A stretch of DNA of 15,691 nucleotides from JBCDIQ01 sp039024295 (GCA_039024295.1 JBCDIQ010000100.1:1-15691), one strand, 5' to 3'. Positions 1 to 6,906 are shown, counted from the first letter of the stretch. The notes: generated by a model from the letters alone, not told the origin. Program-made: numbers and translations.

Positions 1-24
1 CCATAACCAAAATACTTCTATCTT

Positions 25-510
25 ATGCAAGTTGTCATTGTTCAGGACTTTCTCGAAAAATTGTATGCTGCTGGAGTAATTCTTCGTAATGCCGAACACG
101 ATTATAAAGAATTAAGCCGCGACTACCCCTTTATTCAAAGCCGACAGCTTGCGCACTTTCGAAAACTTGCACACTTGGCAATTGAGAAAATTAATAAGTC
201 TCTTAGAGAAGAGAAAAAAATTGATTGGTACGCGTTTGAGCAGAAAGAGGTAACTCCAGTGTACGAATTCGCTGAACGCATTAGCGAAATTGGTACATCA
301 AGTTATATTGGAGATCCATATACCCAGAAGGGATATCAGTTGGATCGAGTATTGAATCTGGATGTGCTTTTTCCAACTGATTCTATCAATATGTCAATGC
401 TCCAATATTCCAGGGTATTGCGTACACAAGCCCTGATTGCTACGAGCAAACATAAGTTACATCAGGTAAAAACCCGGATTGATCTTCCGATGAGGAAAGT
501 ATCTGCCTAA
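25..510 (+). CDS. Hypothetical protein, 161 aa, family not recognised
   Basis: An open frame of 161 codons from the ATG at 25 to the TAA at 508-510. I do not recognise the family. There is no signal peptide or membrane segment. The first half (about residues 5-65) looks mainly helical, with a charged stretch REEKKIDW near residues 61-68. The C-terminal half ends in a basic region rich in Lys, Arg and His. The gene looks more AT-rich than its neighbours, which may mean a different origin, but this was judged by eye. It is convergent with the ABC permease, and the two stop codons overlap. Only 24 bases of upstream sequence are in the window, so promoter and operon partners are unknown and an upstream start cannot be excluded. 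The continuous frame and clean stop support a real gene; the function is unknown. Confidence 0.6.
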   Translation: MQVVIVQDFLEKLYAAGVILRNAEHDYKELSRDYPFIQSRQLAHFRKLAHLAIEKINKSLREEKKIDWYAFEQKEVTPVYEFAERISEIGTSSYIGDPYTQKGYQLDRVLNLDVLFPTDSINMSMLQYSRVLRTQALIATSKHKLHQVKTRIDLPMRKVSA

Positions 511-1325
511 CGCAGGTCACGCTTGGCCAACAACCAAAATGCCAACAGTCCCAAAATTACTGTATATCCTACTGCAATGCCCAGTTCTGGAAATTGAACA
601 GTGGTAAGGGTCTCCTTCAAAATGTATTTAGGGAATGGATTAGGAATAAAATTGTTAAGTGCATTTATGGGATATAAATCTGCCAACCAAGGCATTTTCC
701 ATCCATACTCTGTCACCCTAACAGCGATAAACTCTATAGGAAAAATATAAAATAGCAAAAGTGCTAAGGCAATCCCAGTTCGCTTGACGACCAGCCCTAC
801 GCACAAACACAGGAGTTGAAACGCACATAAATGGAAAAAGTAGGCGGGAAGGAACTCCAAGTGCTTCACAATAAAGGCTACCTCTGTTACTGGAGACCAT
901 AGGTATCCACATGCCAGCCCAATCAGAAATACCGCGACCGTAGCAATAAGGGACATGGCCCCAATAAAGCTCAGTTTACTCAGGAAGAGTTCTGTAGGGC
1001 TGAGTCCATCAATGACATTTTGCTTAATGGTTCCATAGGAAAACTCATTCCCGATGGAAATCAGCATAATGAATCCCAGGAAAACAGAAAAGCTGGAATA
1101 AACCCAGGTCAGGTTTTGCCAGAGGTCAATAAAATCGTACAAAGGAATCTGGTTGGCATCAATCCCGATGTTAATGGGGCTTTCGCCGATATCGGTTAAA
1201 TAGTCGAGAAACTCATGTGCGCCCACCGGAATTGCAATGAGCAATACCAAAAACAGCCCGGCCAGTGCCCAGAAGTAACGCGTATACCGCAGTTTGAAAA
1301 ATTCAATTGAGATCAGTCTAAGCAT
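507..1325 (-). CDS. ABC-2 type transporter permease subunit
   Basis: A 272-residue integral membrane protein with about six hydrophobic segments: near residues 18-36, 75-92, 118-142, 160-182, 184-202 and 248-267. It forms the membrane channel partner of the ATPase encoded just upstream. The cytoplasmic segment NEFSYGTIKQNVIDGLSPTE after the second helix is characteristic of ABC-2 permeases of the gliding/Nos/bacitracin-export type (known family feature). The C-terminus ends in AKRDLR, as is common for this class. The start codon overlaps the end of the ATPase gene by 8 bases, so the two are co-transcribed and translationally coupled. The substrate cannot be read from the sequence; lipids, peptides or an antibiotic are all possible. 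The gene ends by overlapping the stop of the convergent small gene. Confidence 0.9.
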   Translation of the reverse strand: MLRLISIEFFKLRYTRYFWALAGLFLVLLIAIPVGAHEFLDYLTDIGESPINIGIDANQIPLYDFIDLWQNLTWVYSSFSVFLGFIMLISIGNEFSYGTIKQNVIDGLSPTELFLSKLSFIGAMSLIATVAVFLIGLACGYLWSPVTEVAFIVKHLEFLPAYFFHLCAFQLLCLCVGLVVKRTGIALALLLFYIFPIEFIAVRVTEYGWKMPWLADLYPINALNNFIPNPFPKYILKETLTTVQFPELGIAVGYTVILGLLAFWLLAKRDLR

Positions 1326-2211
1326 GCTGTGCCAGAATTTCGATGAATTGTTGTTCGAGGTTTTTGGTAAGGGTGCTCAAATGCGCGACATGAATTCTAC
1401 GCTCACATAAAAACTTATTCAGCTCTGCGGCATTGGTGCCTTTGTCGCAGACCAGCTCCACCACATCTTTTAAGACTTTGTGGGTTTGATAGCCGGGAAA
1501 CATGGATAAATGTGGCACCAACAGTGAAAGATCCTCTATACCTACGTGCAGGATAACGTCCTCCCCAAAACTGACTTTTACTTTTCCTGTATGAATGAGT
1601 TGACCACTCTTCAGAATGGCAAAATCGGTACACACTTTCTGTACCTCATCCAGCAAGTGACTGGCAAGGATAATGGTTTTTCCGCTCTGTGCGATTTCCC
1701 GGATCAGGTCCCGAATTTCCGCTATCCCTTGTGGGTCTAAGCCATTTGTAGGTTCGTCCAAAATGAGCACCTCTGGATCTGCCAATAACGCTGATCCAAT
1801 GGCAAGACGTTGTTTCATTCCCAGGGAATACGTTTTGAAGGCATCATGTTCCCGACCGACTAGCCCGACCAGCTCCAGCACTTCATGAATCCGACTTTCA
1901 GAGACCTCTTTGATTTTGCATACCAGTTGGAGATTTCTCCAGGCTGAATAGGTAGGATAAAAATTGGGCTGCTCCAAGATGGCCCCAACTATTTTGCGCA
2001 CATGATGAGAAGGCGGCCGCCCAAACCATTCAAATGTGCCCTTAGTCGGGCGAATCACTCCCAGCACCATTCCTAAGGTTGTAGTTTTCCCACTCCCGTT
2101 GGGGCCCAACAAGCCAAATATTGAGCCTGAAGGGATGTCCAGGCTCAATTCGTTTACCGCTGTAATTCTTCCGTAGGTTTTGTGTAGGCCTTTAATACTG
2201 AGGGTGTTCAT
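1318..2211 (-). CDS. ABC transporter ATP-binding protein
   Basis: A 297-residue cytoplasmic nucleotide-binding subunit that drives the permease encoded next to it. All catalytic motifs are visible: Walker A GPNGSGKT at residues 36-43, Q-loop Gln about 81, ABC signature YSLGMKQ at about 128-134, Walker B VLILDEPTNGLDP at about 148-160, and the switch His in ILASHLLDEV at about 185. The signature reads SLGMKQR instead of LSGGQ; this variant is usual in the ABC-2 exporter subfamily. About 80 residues after the core form a C-terminal accessory domain, as in many such exporters. The length is normal. The start ATG at 2211 lies next to the intergenic inverted repeat, so its promoter would have to lie in or beyond that repeat, or transcription reads through from the DUF4252 operon 135 bases upstream. 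Confidence 0.95.
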   Translation of the reverse strand: MNTLSIKGLHKTYGRITAVNELSLDIPSGSIFGLLGPNGSGKTTTLGMVLGVIRPTKGTFEWFGRPPSHHVRKIVGAILEQPNFYPTYSAWRNLQLVCKIKEVSESRIHEVLELVGLVGREHDAFKTYSLGMKQRLAIGSALLADPEVLILDEPTNGLDPQGIAEIRDLIREIAQSGKTIILASHLLDEVQKVCTDFAILKSGQLIHTGKVKVSFGEDVILHVGIEDLSLLVPHLSMFPGYQTHKVLKDVVELVCDKGTNAAELNKFLCERRIHVAHLSTLTKNLEQQFIEILAQHA

Positions 2212-2220
2212 GGAGGGAAG

Positions 2221-2340
2221 AGGTTTTAGGTGTTGGGTTTTAGGCGTTAGGGAGAAGGTTTTAGGTGTAAGGCATTAGGTATTAGAGCTTTTGCATGTTT
2301 ATGCGTTCCCCCTAACACCTAACAGCTATTACCTAAAGCC
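2221..2340. repeat. Imperfect intergenic inverted repeat made of TTAGG-like words
   Basis: Between the DUF4252 operon and the ABC ATPase, the left half (2221-2286) repeats words such as TTTTAGGTGTT, TTAGGCGTTAGGG and TTAGGTATTAG. The right half (2308-2340) carries their reverse complements, for example CCTAACACCTAACAG and TTACCTAAAGCC. The tip holds a short perfect hairpin, GCAT-GTTT-ATGC, at 2293-2304. Read as one unit it can fold into a long imperfect hairpin. It contains no credible ORF. Possible roles are a terminator or attenuator between the two transcription units, or a dispersed intergenic repeat; the sequence alone cannot decide. Confidence 0.6.
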
Positions 2341-2346
2341 TTATTC

Positions 2347-2841
2347 TCAGTTTTTCTCCAGCGGCACCAGCTCCTGCAACTTATCCATATCAAGGCTGGA
2401 GAATGCCCGGAAGTACTTCACGTCCAATGAGCCTTTCATCTCAATGATGCCTGCTGCATCGTTCATGTAAAGGGTCGCCACCCAGGTGGATTTATTACCA
2501 CTCGTGGCTAACTCATACACATGACAGCGGTAATCCTTATTGTCAAAAGTCATAATTTCTTCGAATCCCTCTGCTTGCACGCCTTTGTCCAGGGACTTGA
2601 ACGTAGATTTAGGGTCTCCTGCTCCAGGCTCGGTGGTCAGCACCCGAATGTGGTCCAGGTTACGGATCAGCATGTTGAAGTCCGGATTTTTGTCCTTGTT
2701 CATCATGCGAATCACGCTCTGGTAAAGAAATGCTGTATAGCCGTCTGCTTTTTTGGAGAAATTCTCTACGGTTTTACTTTGGGCAAATCCCTGGCTCCCA
2801 AATGCCATTACGAGTATTGAGATCAACAGGTATTTTTTCAT
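2347..2841 (-). CDS. Exported DUF4252-like protein (divergent copy)
   Basis: A 164-residue protein with a clear Sec signal peptide (MKKYLLISILVMAFG, probable cleavage after the GFAQ near residue 21). The mature part resembles the DUF4252 family of Bacteroidota: a helical N-terminal part, then GFEEIMTFDNKDY at the place where its two neighbours have the EELMS(I/V)KD motif, followed by alternating strands and a terminal helix. It is clearly the most divergent of the three copies here, and the ENNG/EANG turn of the other two is replaced by ATSGN. The ATG overlaps the TGA of the upstream DUF4252 gene (ATGA, 2838-2841), indicating translational coupling. It is the last gene of the sigma/anti-sigma operon. 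The family's biochemical function is unknown; a periplasmic or envelope role is inferred from the signal peptide. Confidence 0.75.
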   Translation of the reverse strand: MKKYLLISILVMAFGSQGFAQSKTVENFSKKADGYTAFLYQSVIRMMNKDKNPDFNMLIRNLDHIRVLTTEPGAGDPKSTFKSLDKGVQAEGFEEIMTFDNKDYRCHVYELATSGNKSTWVATLYMNDAAGIIEMKGSLDVKYFRAFSSLDMDKLQELVPLEKN

Positions 2842-3359
2842 TGGTCTACGTTTTGAAAGTGTTCAAATCCATCAATGTCCATTTTCTGGCTCAGCCGAGA
2901 GATATCCCGAAGGGAAATCTGGCCCACCAGGCTCATCACCATGAAGGATTTTCCCTCATAGCCTACCATCATCAATTCTGAAATGGTGCCATTGGCCTCG
3001 GTGATGAAAAACTTAAATTCTTGATCCCCGTCCTTAATGCTCATGAGCTCCTCCATGGCCTTAGCAGGCTTTTGGACTGCGGCGGTATAGAGGGACTTGG
3101 CATCTTCGACCTCCTCGCCTATCAACATCTTAAGGCCTTTTAGCTTGGAGATGGCTTCGACCAAGTCTTGCTCATCGGGGTCATCCATGTCGAATTCGGC
3201 AAAAAGGCCAAACATGCGACTTGAAACGGTAATGGAGGTAAACCTATCGTCCTCCTGGTATTGTTCAAAATAGCGATCTATCCCGCTACTTTGCGCCTGA
3301 AGGGCCACGCTGGCCAGCATCAGGAGGGAACATAAAAAAACTGATATCCTGTTCATCAC
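2838..3359 (-). CDS. Exported DUF4252 protein
   Basis: A 173-residue protein with a signal peptide (residues about 1-23, ending in ALQAQ). The mature domain matches the DUF4252 family by its internal hallmark, EELMSIKDGDQEFKFFITEANG, followed by ELMMVGYEGKSFMVMSLVGQISL. Nearly the same pattern is seen in the T9SS-tailed protein at the head of this operon, so the two are paralogues. An acidic stretch (FDMDDPDEQDLVEA) precedes the core. The protein begins with two Met codons; the second could equally be the start. It follows the anti-sigma gene by 15 bases and overlaps the next gene by four. The function is unknown. The context suggests an envelope protein that belongs to, or is controlled by, the sigma/anti-sigma pair. 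Confidence 0.85.
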   Translation of the reverse strand: MMNRISVFLCSLLMLASVALQAQSSGIDRYFEQYQEDDRFTSITVSSRMFGLFAEFDMDDPDEQDLVEAISKLKGLKMLIGEEVEDAKSLYTAAVQKPAKAMEELMSIKDGDQEFKFFITEANGTISELMMVGYEGKSFMVMSLVGQISLRDISRLSQKMDIDGFEHFQNVDQ

Positions 3360-3374
3360 AATTGATTAAAAAAG

Positions 3375-3872
3375 TTAATGCTTGGTTAATTCCTTTTGGC
3401 TCTGGTGAAAGTTGACCATGATCCGGGTGTGCTTCATGCCGCTGTTCATTTTGCTGGAAACCTTCATAAGGGCTTTTTTTACTTCCATGTAGGCAATCTC
3501 GGGATCCTCGTAGGTATCAACGAATTCGTCTTCAATGACCTGGGCATTTCGGTTGGAATACTCATAGAAGCCCCAACTGAATCCGACCACCAAGGCGACT
3601 GCCGCGGCAGCCCTTCCAAGCCAAGCGGAATTCAGCCTTCGAACGGGATTGGGTTCCTTAATCTTGGCCATGAACTGCTGGTCAAATTCATCTCCAAGGC
3701 TAACCTCTGAACGTTCGGCATCCAGAAATCCTGCATATGCCCTTAACGGTTCCAGTTCGGGAGAAAGGTTTTCGGCATCCCGTACATATTCAAGCAGCAT
3801 CTGCTCTTCCCGATCGGTACAGGTACCTTTCCAGTATTTTTGGGCCAGTTGATGTAAAGTTTCAGGATTCAT
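3375..3872 (-). CDS. Putative anti-sigma factor, single-pass membrane protein
   Basis: A 165-residue protein with one membrane segment at about residues 84-104 (AWLGRAAAAVALVVGFSWGF). The N-terminal 80 residues would be cytoplasmic and start with a helix of the kind seen in Bacteroidota anti-sigma proteins (LAQKYWKGTCTDREEQMLLEYV). The C-terminal 60 residues would be periplasmic and contain the segment DPEIAYMEVKKALMKVSSKMNSG. I see no classical HxxxCxxC zinc motif. Its role is inferred mainly from position: it overlaps the end of the ECF sigma gene by 11 bases, the usual arrangement for a cognate anti-sigma factor that holds the sigma at the membrane. Which envelope signal it senses is not visible; the exported DUF4252 proteins on both sides of the pair are plausible partners. 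Confidence 0.75.
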   Translation of the reverse strand: MNPETLHQLAQKYWKGTCTDREEQMLLEYVRDAENLSPELEPLRAYAGFLDAERSEVSLGDEFDQQFMAKIKEPNPVRRLNSAWLGRAAAAVALVVGFSWGFYEYSNRNAQVIEDEFVDTYEDPEIAYMEVKKALMKVSSKMNSGMKHTRIMVNFHQSQKELTKH

Positions 3873-4446
3873 GACGATACTGATCTAAGAGGTATTTTTT
3901 TATGCGGGTCCGAGCACGGTGCAGCAGCACTTTGACATGGTTGACTTCGAGCTGGAGCAGTTCAGCTATTTCTTTGTAGCTGTACTGCTCCACATCCCGA
4001 AGCTGGATTACGGCACGCTGTTGTTCCGGCAAGGTGGCAATGACTGCCCGAACCTGCTTCAGGGTTTCACGGGCTACCGTTTGCCTCAAGGGTCCGGCTT
4101 CATGGGTGGGCAGATCAACTTGCTCATCTACCTGAACATAATGCCGGCCATGCTTGCGCAGTTTGTCTAAAGAACGGTTTCTGGTAAGGGTCATACACCA
4201 GGCTTCCGGGTTTTGAATACCACTGTCTGGCTTTTGTAAGTTTTCCCAGGCTTTCAACAGTACGTCCTGCACGACATCCATTGCATCTGCCTGATTCCCC
4301 AAGAAGGTCATGGCAAATCGAAAAAGACGATCTTTAAGGGGTAATATGTGCTGCTGAAACTCTTCTGCCGTCATGGCTGGTAAAGCCGAAAGTTGATTCG
4401 AAGCAATATTGGGTTCTATTCGGGTTGCAGACAAGCTAATTTCCAT
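3862..4446 (-). CDS. RNA polymerase sigma factor, ECF subfamily (sigma-70 family)
   Basis: A 194-residue ECF sigma factor. Region 2 is visible at about residues 36-95 (LFRFAMTFLGNQADAMDVVQDVLLKAWENL, then NPEAWCMTLTRNRSLDKLRK). Region 4 is at about 138-190 (LPEQQRAVIQLRDVEQYSYKEIAELL, then VKVLLHRARTRIKKYL, the recognition helix for the -35 element). The protein directs polymerase to a small regulon, often including its own operon (family knowledge). The 5' end is uncertain: the ATG at 4446 adds about 25 residues before the internal Met of MTAEEFQQ, which would give a more typical N-terminus, but a GGAG-like site lies 8-12 bases before the upstream ATG. It starts 13 bases after the T9SS-tailed DUF4252 gene and overlaps the anti-sigma gene. 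Confidence 0.93.
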   Translation of the reverse strand: MEISLSATRIEPNIASNQLSALPAMTAEEFQQHILPLKDRLFRFAMTFLGNQADAMDVVQDVLLKAWENLQKPDSGIQNPEAWCMTLTRNRSLDKLRKHGRHYVQVDEQVDLPTHEAGPLRQTVARETLKQVRAVIATLPEQQRAVIQLRDVEQYSYKEIAELLQLEVNHVKVLLHRARTRIKKYLLDQYRHES

Positions 4447-4459
4447 ACCAATAACTCTC

Positions 4460-5221
4460 CTACTGGATGGTTACGCGCTTCTTGATGCTGACCTTATCAT
4501 TTTCAAGTGAAATGATGTACATACCTGTTGCAAGGCCATGGGTAGAGATGGACCGCGAAGTACTTTCAAGTGAATAACTGCGGATGACTTCTCCTTTCAT
4601 CGTTATCAATTTTGCTGTGCCCCCAATCAGGCTTTCAGGTACGTCTACTGTAACTTTATTGCCAGCAGTGGTAGGATTAGGGTATACTTTGACTTTATCA
4701 ATTCCGCTTTCATTGAGTTTCTTCATCTGGGCATACTCGTCCGACTTGATAAAACGAGCCACTTTAAAAATCTGATTTAAGCGCATGTCACCAGACAAGG
4801 ACATTAAAATAAACCCTGTACCCCCCATTCCCACCATCACCAATTCTTTCACGATACCGTTGTTTTCATTGATGTAAAAGCCATACGTCTCCTCATCGTC
4901 TTTGACGCTCATAAGCTCTTCAAACTCTGGCTGAATTTTCTTTAACACAGCTTCATAGTCAGCAACAGGACGCTTCTCTTCCTTCTTTACAATCAAGTCA
5001 AGCGCTTTAATCGTGCTTAGAAAGTCACGCAACTCTTCCAAATCTGCATTTTCTTCTTCCACTTCAAGATAAGCAGCCATCTCGAACATCTTTTTAGGCA
5101 AATGGGCATAAACCACATCTTCCTGGTCTAGGTATTCTGGAAAGTGGTGTTCGATCACATTCTGACCAAAGGCAAACTGACATGCCAACAGGGCGATAAA
5201 GGTAATTGCTAAGGGTTTCAT
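4460..5221 (-). CDS. DUF4252 protein with C-terminal T9SS sorting domain
   Basis: A 253-residue exported protein. I start it at the ATG at 5221, because MKPLAITFIALLACQFAFGQ is a clear signal peptide; the frame runs 21 codons further upstream, but that extension would bury the signal. Residues about 25-165 are a DUF4252 domain (motif EELMSVKDDEETYGFYINENNG, then ELVMVGMGGTGFILMSLSG). Residues about 178-253 are a Por-secretion type A sorting domain: VKVYPNPTTAGNKVTVDVP, then GLATGMYIISLEN and the basic end SIKKRVTIQ. Such tails send proteins through the type IX secretion system to the outer surface (family knowledge). The protein should therefore sit outside the outer membrane, whereas its two paralogues in the same operon lack the tail. 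It is the first gene of the sigma operon. Confidence 0.88.
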   Translation of the reverse strand: MKPLAITFIALLACQFAFGQNVIEHHFPEYLDQEDVVYAHLPKKMFEMAAYLEVEEENADLEELRDFLSTIKALDLIVKKEEKRPVADYEAVLKKIQPEFEELMSVKDDEETYGFYINENNGIVKELVMVGMGGTGFILMSLSGDMRLNQIFKVARFIKSDEYAQMKKLNESGIDKVKVYPNPTTAGNKVTVDVPESLIGGTAKLITMKGEVIRSYSLESTSRSISTHGLATGMYIISLENDKVSIKKRVTIQ

Positions 5222-5247
5222 TTCGTTGAAATTAAATGATGGAAAGT

Positions 5248-5282
5248 AACCGATCCTTATCGGTTCGACAGCAAGACGAACC
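5248..5282. promoter_or_regulatory. Overlapping hairpins in the leader of the sigma/DUF4252 operon
   Basis: Upstream of the ATG at 5221 there is a perfect 7-bp stem, AACCGAT-CCTT-ATCGGTT (5248-5265). A 6-bp stem, GGTTCG (5262-5267) with CGAACC (5277-5282), follows. They share the bases GGTT at 5262-5265, so only one can form at a time. This may be an operator for a dimeric regulator or a two-state RNA leader. No convincing Bacteroidota -33/-7 promoter was found nearby; the best is a weak TAATTTTT on the minus strand near 5311-5318. Confidence 0.35.
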
Positions 5283-5333
5283 ACGCGGCTATATGTTACA
5301 GCTCCCTCAAAAAAATTACAGGATTACTTCTTT

Positions 5334-5672
5334 GTACCGCCGTTTTCCGAACGACGGGGAGGACCGGACACTCGGTAATATCCTACAGATAGAATCTGGA
5401 GGTACAAGTACGTACCGCCGTTTTCCGAACGGCGTAGAAGACCAAATACCCGGTAATACCCTCCAGACAGAGTCTGGAGGTACAAGTTCATACCGCTGTT
5501 GCCCGAACGGCGGGGAGGACCGGACACTCGGTAATATCCTACAGATAGAATCTGGAGGTACAAGTACGTACCGCCGTTTTCCGAACGGCGTAGAGGACCG
5601 GATACCCGGTAATATCCTCCAGACAGAATCTGGAGGTACAAGTTCGTACCGCCGTTTTCCGAACGGCGGGGA
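5334..5672. repeat. Tandem array of a 78-bp hairpin-forming unit (4.35 copies)
   Basis: Units begin at 5334, 5412, 5490, 5568 and 5646 (the last is partial, ending near 5672), with an exact 78-bp period. Units 1 and 3 resemble each other, as do 2 and 4, so the true period is a 156-bp dimer: 5355-5438 and 5511-5594 are identical over 84 bases. Each unit can form up to four hairpins. In unit 4 these are CGCCGTT/AACGGCG (5572-5590), ACCGG/CCGGT (5597-5610), CCTCCAGA/TCTGGAGG (5616-5636) and GGTAC/GTACC (5635-5650). The array lies between the DUF763 stop and the leader of the sigma operon. Because 78 is divisible by three, long frames stay open on both strands, but they show no protein-like character. 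The rest of 5222-5703 holds only the leader and a short AT-rich stretch. Confidence 0.95.
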
Positions 5673-5679
5673 AAAAGTA

Positions 5680-5706
5680 AATACAACAAAAGGGGGCTTC
5701 TCCTTA
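5680..5706 (-). terminator. Possible weak terminator after the DUF763 gene
   Basis: On the minus strand the DUF763 stop codon is followed by a short imperfect stem (AAGG...CCTT) and then TTTTGTTGTATTT. This resembles a weak intrinsic terminator. The stem has a mismatch and a small loop, so the call is tentative; the hairpins of the adjacent repeat array could also serve this purpose. Confidence 0.25.
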
Positions 5707-6906
5707 GAATAACGACAATTGATTATCCTCCGGCGGCTTGGGACGTCTTTCCACGGTCCGTCCACCATATTTCCAGGAATCCCTGTTTTCTTTTTCCAGT
5801 ACTTCCTCCAAGGTGCTGGTCTGTTGATCGGTTTCCTCCCGTTTTTGTGCCAATTGAGTCAATTTCTGGATCGCCTGCTGTTTGTCCGTTTCCCCAATCT
5901 TGGCCCTGTCAACTGCCTTTCGCAAGGTAGTGATCGTTTCGTCATACACTTTGGTCGGAACTGGGAACGGCCTGCCTCCTTTGCCGCCATGCGCAAACGC
6001 AAACCGCGCCGGGTCCGAAAACCGTGAAGGCGTTCCGTGAATAACTTCGCTTACCAACGTGAGGGACTGGAGGGTTCTCGGACCAAGTCCTTTTAGCAGG
6101 AGCAGTTCTTCAAAATTTTCCGTTTGCTGGTCCTGAGCAAGTCCAATGATGCTGTGCAGGCGTTTAAAATCCACGTCCTTCGGACGAATGCCATATTGCT
6201 GGGGCACCAATAGCTTGGGCACTTCTTTGAGCAGCTTATCCGGATTTTCTCCGGTGATGTCGATGATGCCTGCACGGGTCTCCTTTGCTTTTCCTGAAAC
6301 CAGATTTATAATCTCTCCCTGGGAAGGACCACAAACTGCGGCGTGAGGTTCGTTCACAAAGGATTCCACCAGTTCGGAATGCCAATGGTAACGCCGAGCA
6401 CTTTTGTCATCGGGTTTCATTCCCTGCTGAATGACCGTCCAATCACCTTTATCACTCACCAGAAAGTTGTGCAGATATAATTGGTACCCATCCTGGACGG
6501 CAGCGTTGTCTACCTTTGCCGTGAGTTTGCTATTCCGCACAAGTGCATCAGCGTCCAACCCTGTTGCATCCCCAATTCTCAATAACTCATGAGGCGTTTG
6601 CAGGGACTGTTTTCCTTTTCCTCCACAGATATACAAGCCCAATTCTTTCGAATGAGGAGAGATAGATTCCTTCAACGCACGCATCACAGCCGTGGTCACA
6701 CCGGATGAATTCCAATCCATGCCGATGACTGCGCCGAAGCTCTGAAACCAAAAGGGGTCCGACATCCGCGACAAAAAGCCTGCATGGCCATACTCAGTGA
6801 GGATTGCCTCCACAATGGCAAGGCTCAGCTTCCGCATCCGGTCAAAGAGCCAGTAGGGAATGCCTCCTCCCATGAGGGTAAGGTCTGCCGAGCCTGCGTG
6901 TTTCAT
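5704..6906 (-). CDS. DUF763 domain protein with C-terminal clamp-binding-like motif
   Basis: A 400-residue cytoplasmic protein whose full length matches the DUF763 family found in archaea and scattered bacteria. Family-like features include the N-terminal ADLTLMGGGIPYWLFDRM, the segment GAVIGMDWNSSGVTTAVMRAL, ICGGKGKQS, and a YHWHSE/CGPSQG stretch in the middle. Residues 273-278 (GLGPRT, within LLLLKGLGPRTLQSL) look like a helix-hairpin-helix DNA-binding turn. The last five residues, QLSLF (396-400), fit the bacterial beta-sliding-clamp consensus QL(S/D)LF exactly and follow a charged, disordered linker (about 345-395). The family's activity is not known to me. The two motifs together suggest a role in DNA metabolism, which is inference. 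It is transcribed divergently from the glycosyltransferase and ends at the repeat array. The ATG at 6906 gives the family's usual start. Confidence 0.88.
   Translation of the reverse strand: MKHAGSADLTLMGGGIPYWLFDRMRKLSLAIVEAILTEYGHAGFLSRMSDPFWFQSFGAVIGMDWNSSGVTTAVMRALKESISPHSKELGLYICGGKGKQSLQTPHELLRIGDATGLDADALVRNSKLTAKVDNAAVQDGYQLYLHNFLVSDKGDWTVIQQGMKPDDKSARRYHWHSELVESFVNEPHAAVCGPSQGEIINLVSGKAKETRAGIIDITGENPDKLLKEVPKLLVPQQYGIRPKDVDFKRLHSIIGLAQDQQTENFEELLLLKGLGPRTLQSLTLVSEVIHGTPSRFSDPARFAFAHGGKGGRPFPVPTKVYDETITTLRKAVDRAKIGETDKQQAIQKLTQLAQKREETDQQTSTLEEVLEKENRDSWKYGGRTVERRPKPPEDNQLSLF

Noticed and set aside
5222..5284. Upstream start for the T9SS-tailed DUF4252 gene at 5284
   Set aside because: It would place 21 residues before a clean signal peptide and would translate through the leader hairpins; the ATG at 5221 is preferred.
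5334..5672. CRISPR array
   Set aside because: The repeated unit is contiguous and 78 bp long, with no unique spacers between short repeats, and no cas genes are present.
5236..5768. Long open frames on both strands across the 78-bp repeats (158 codons on +, 150 and 121 on -)
   Set aside because: The unit length is a multiple of three, so any frame without a stop in one unit stays open. The translations are simple repeats with no signal or domain, and the DNA is better explained by hairpins.
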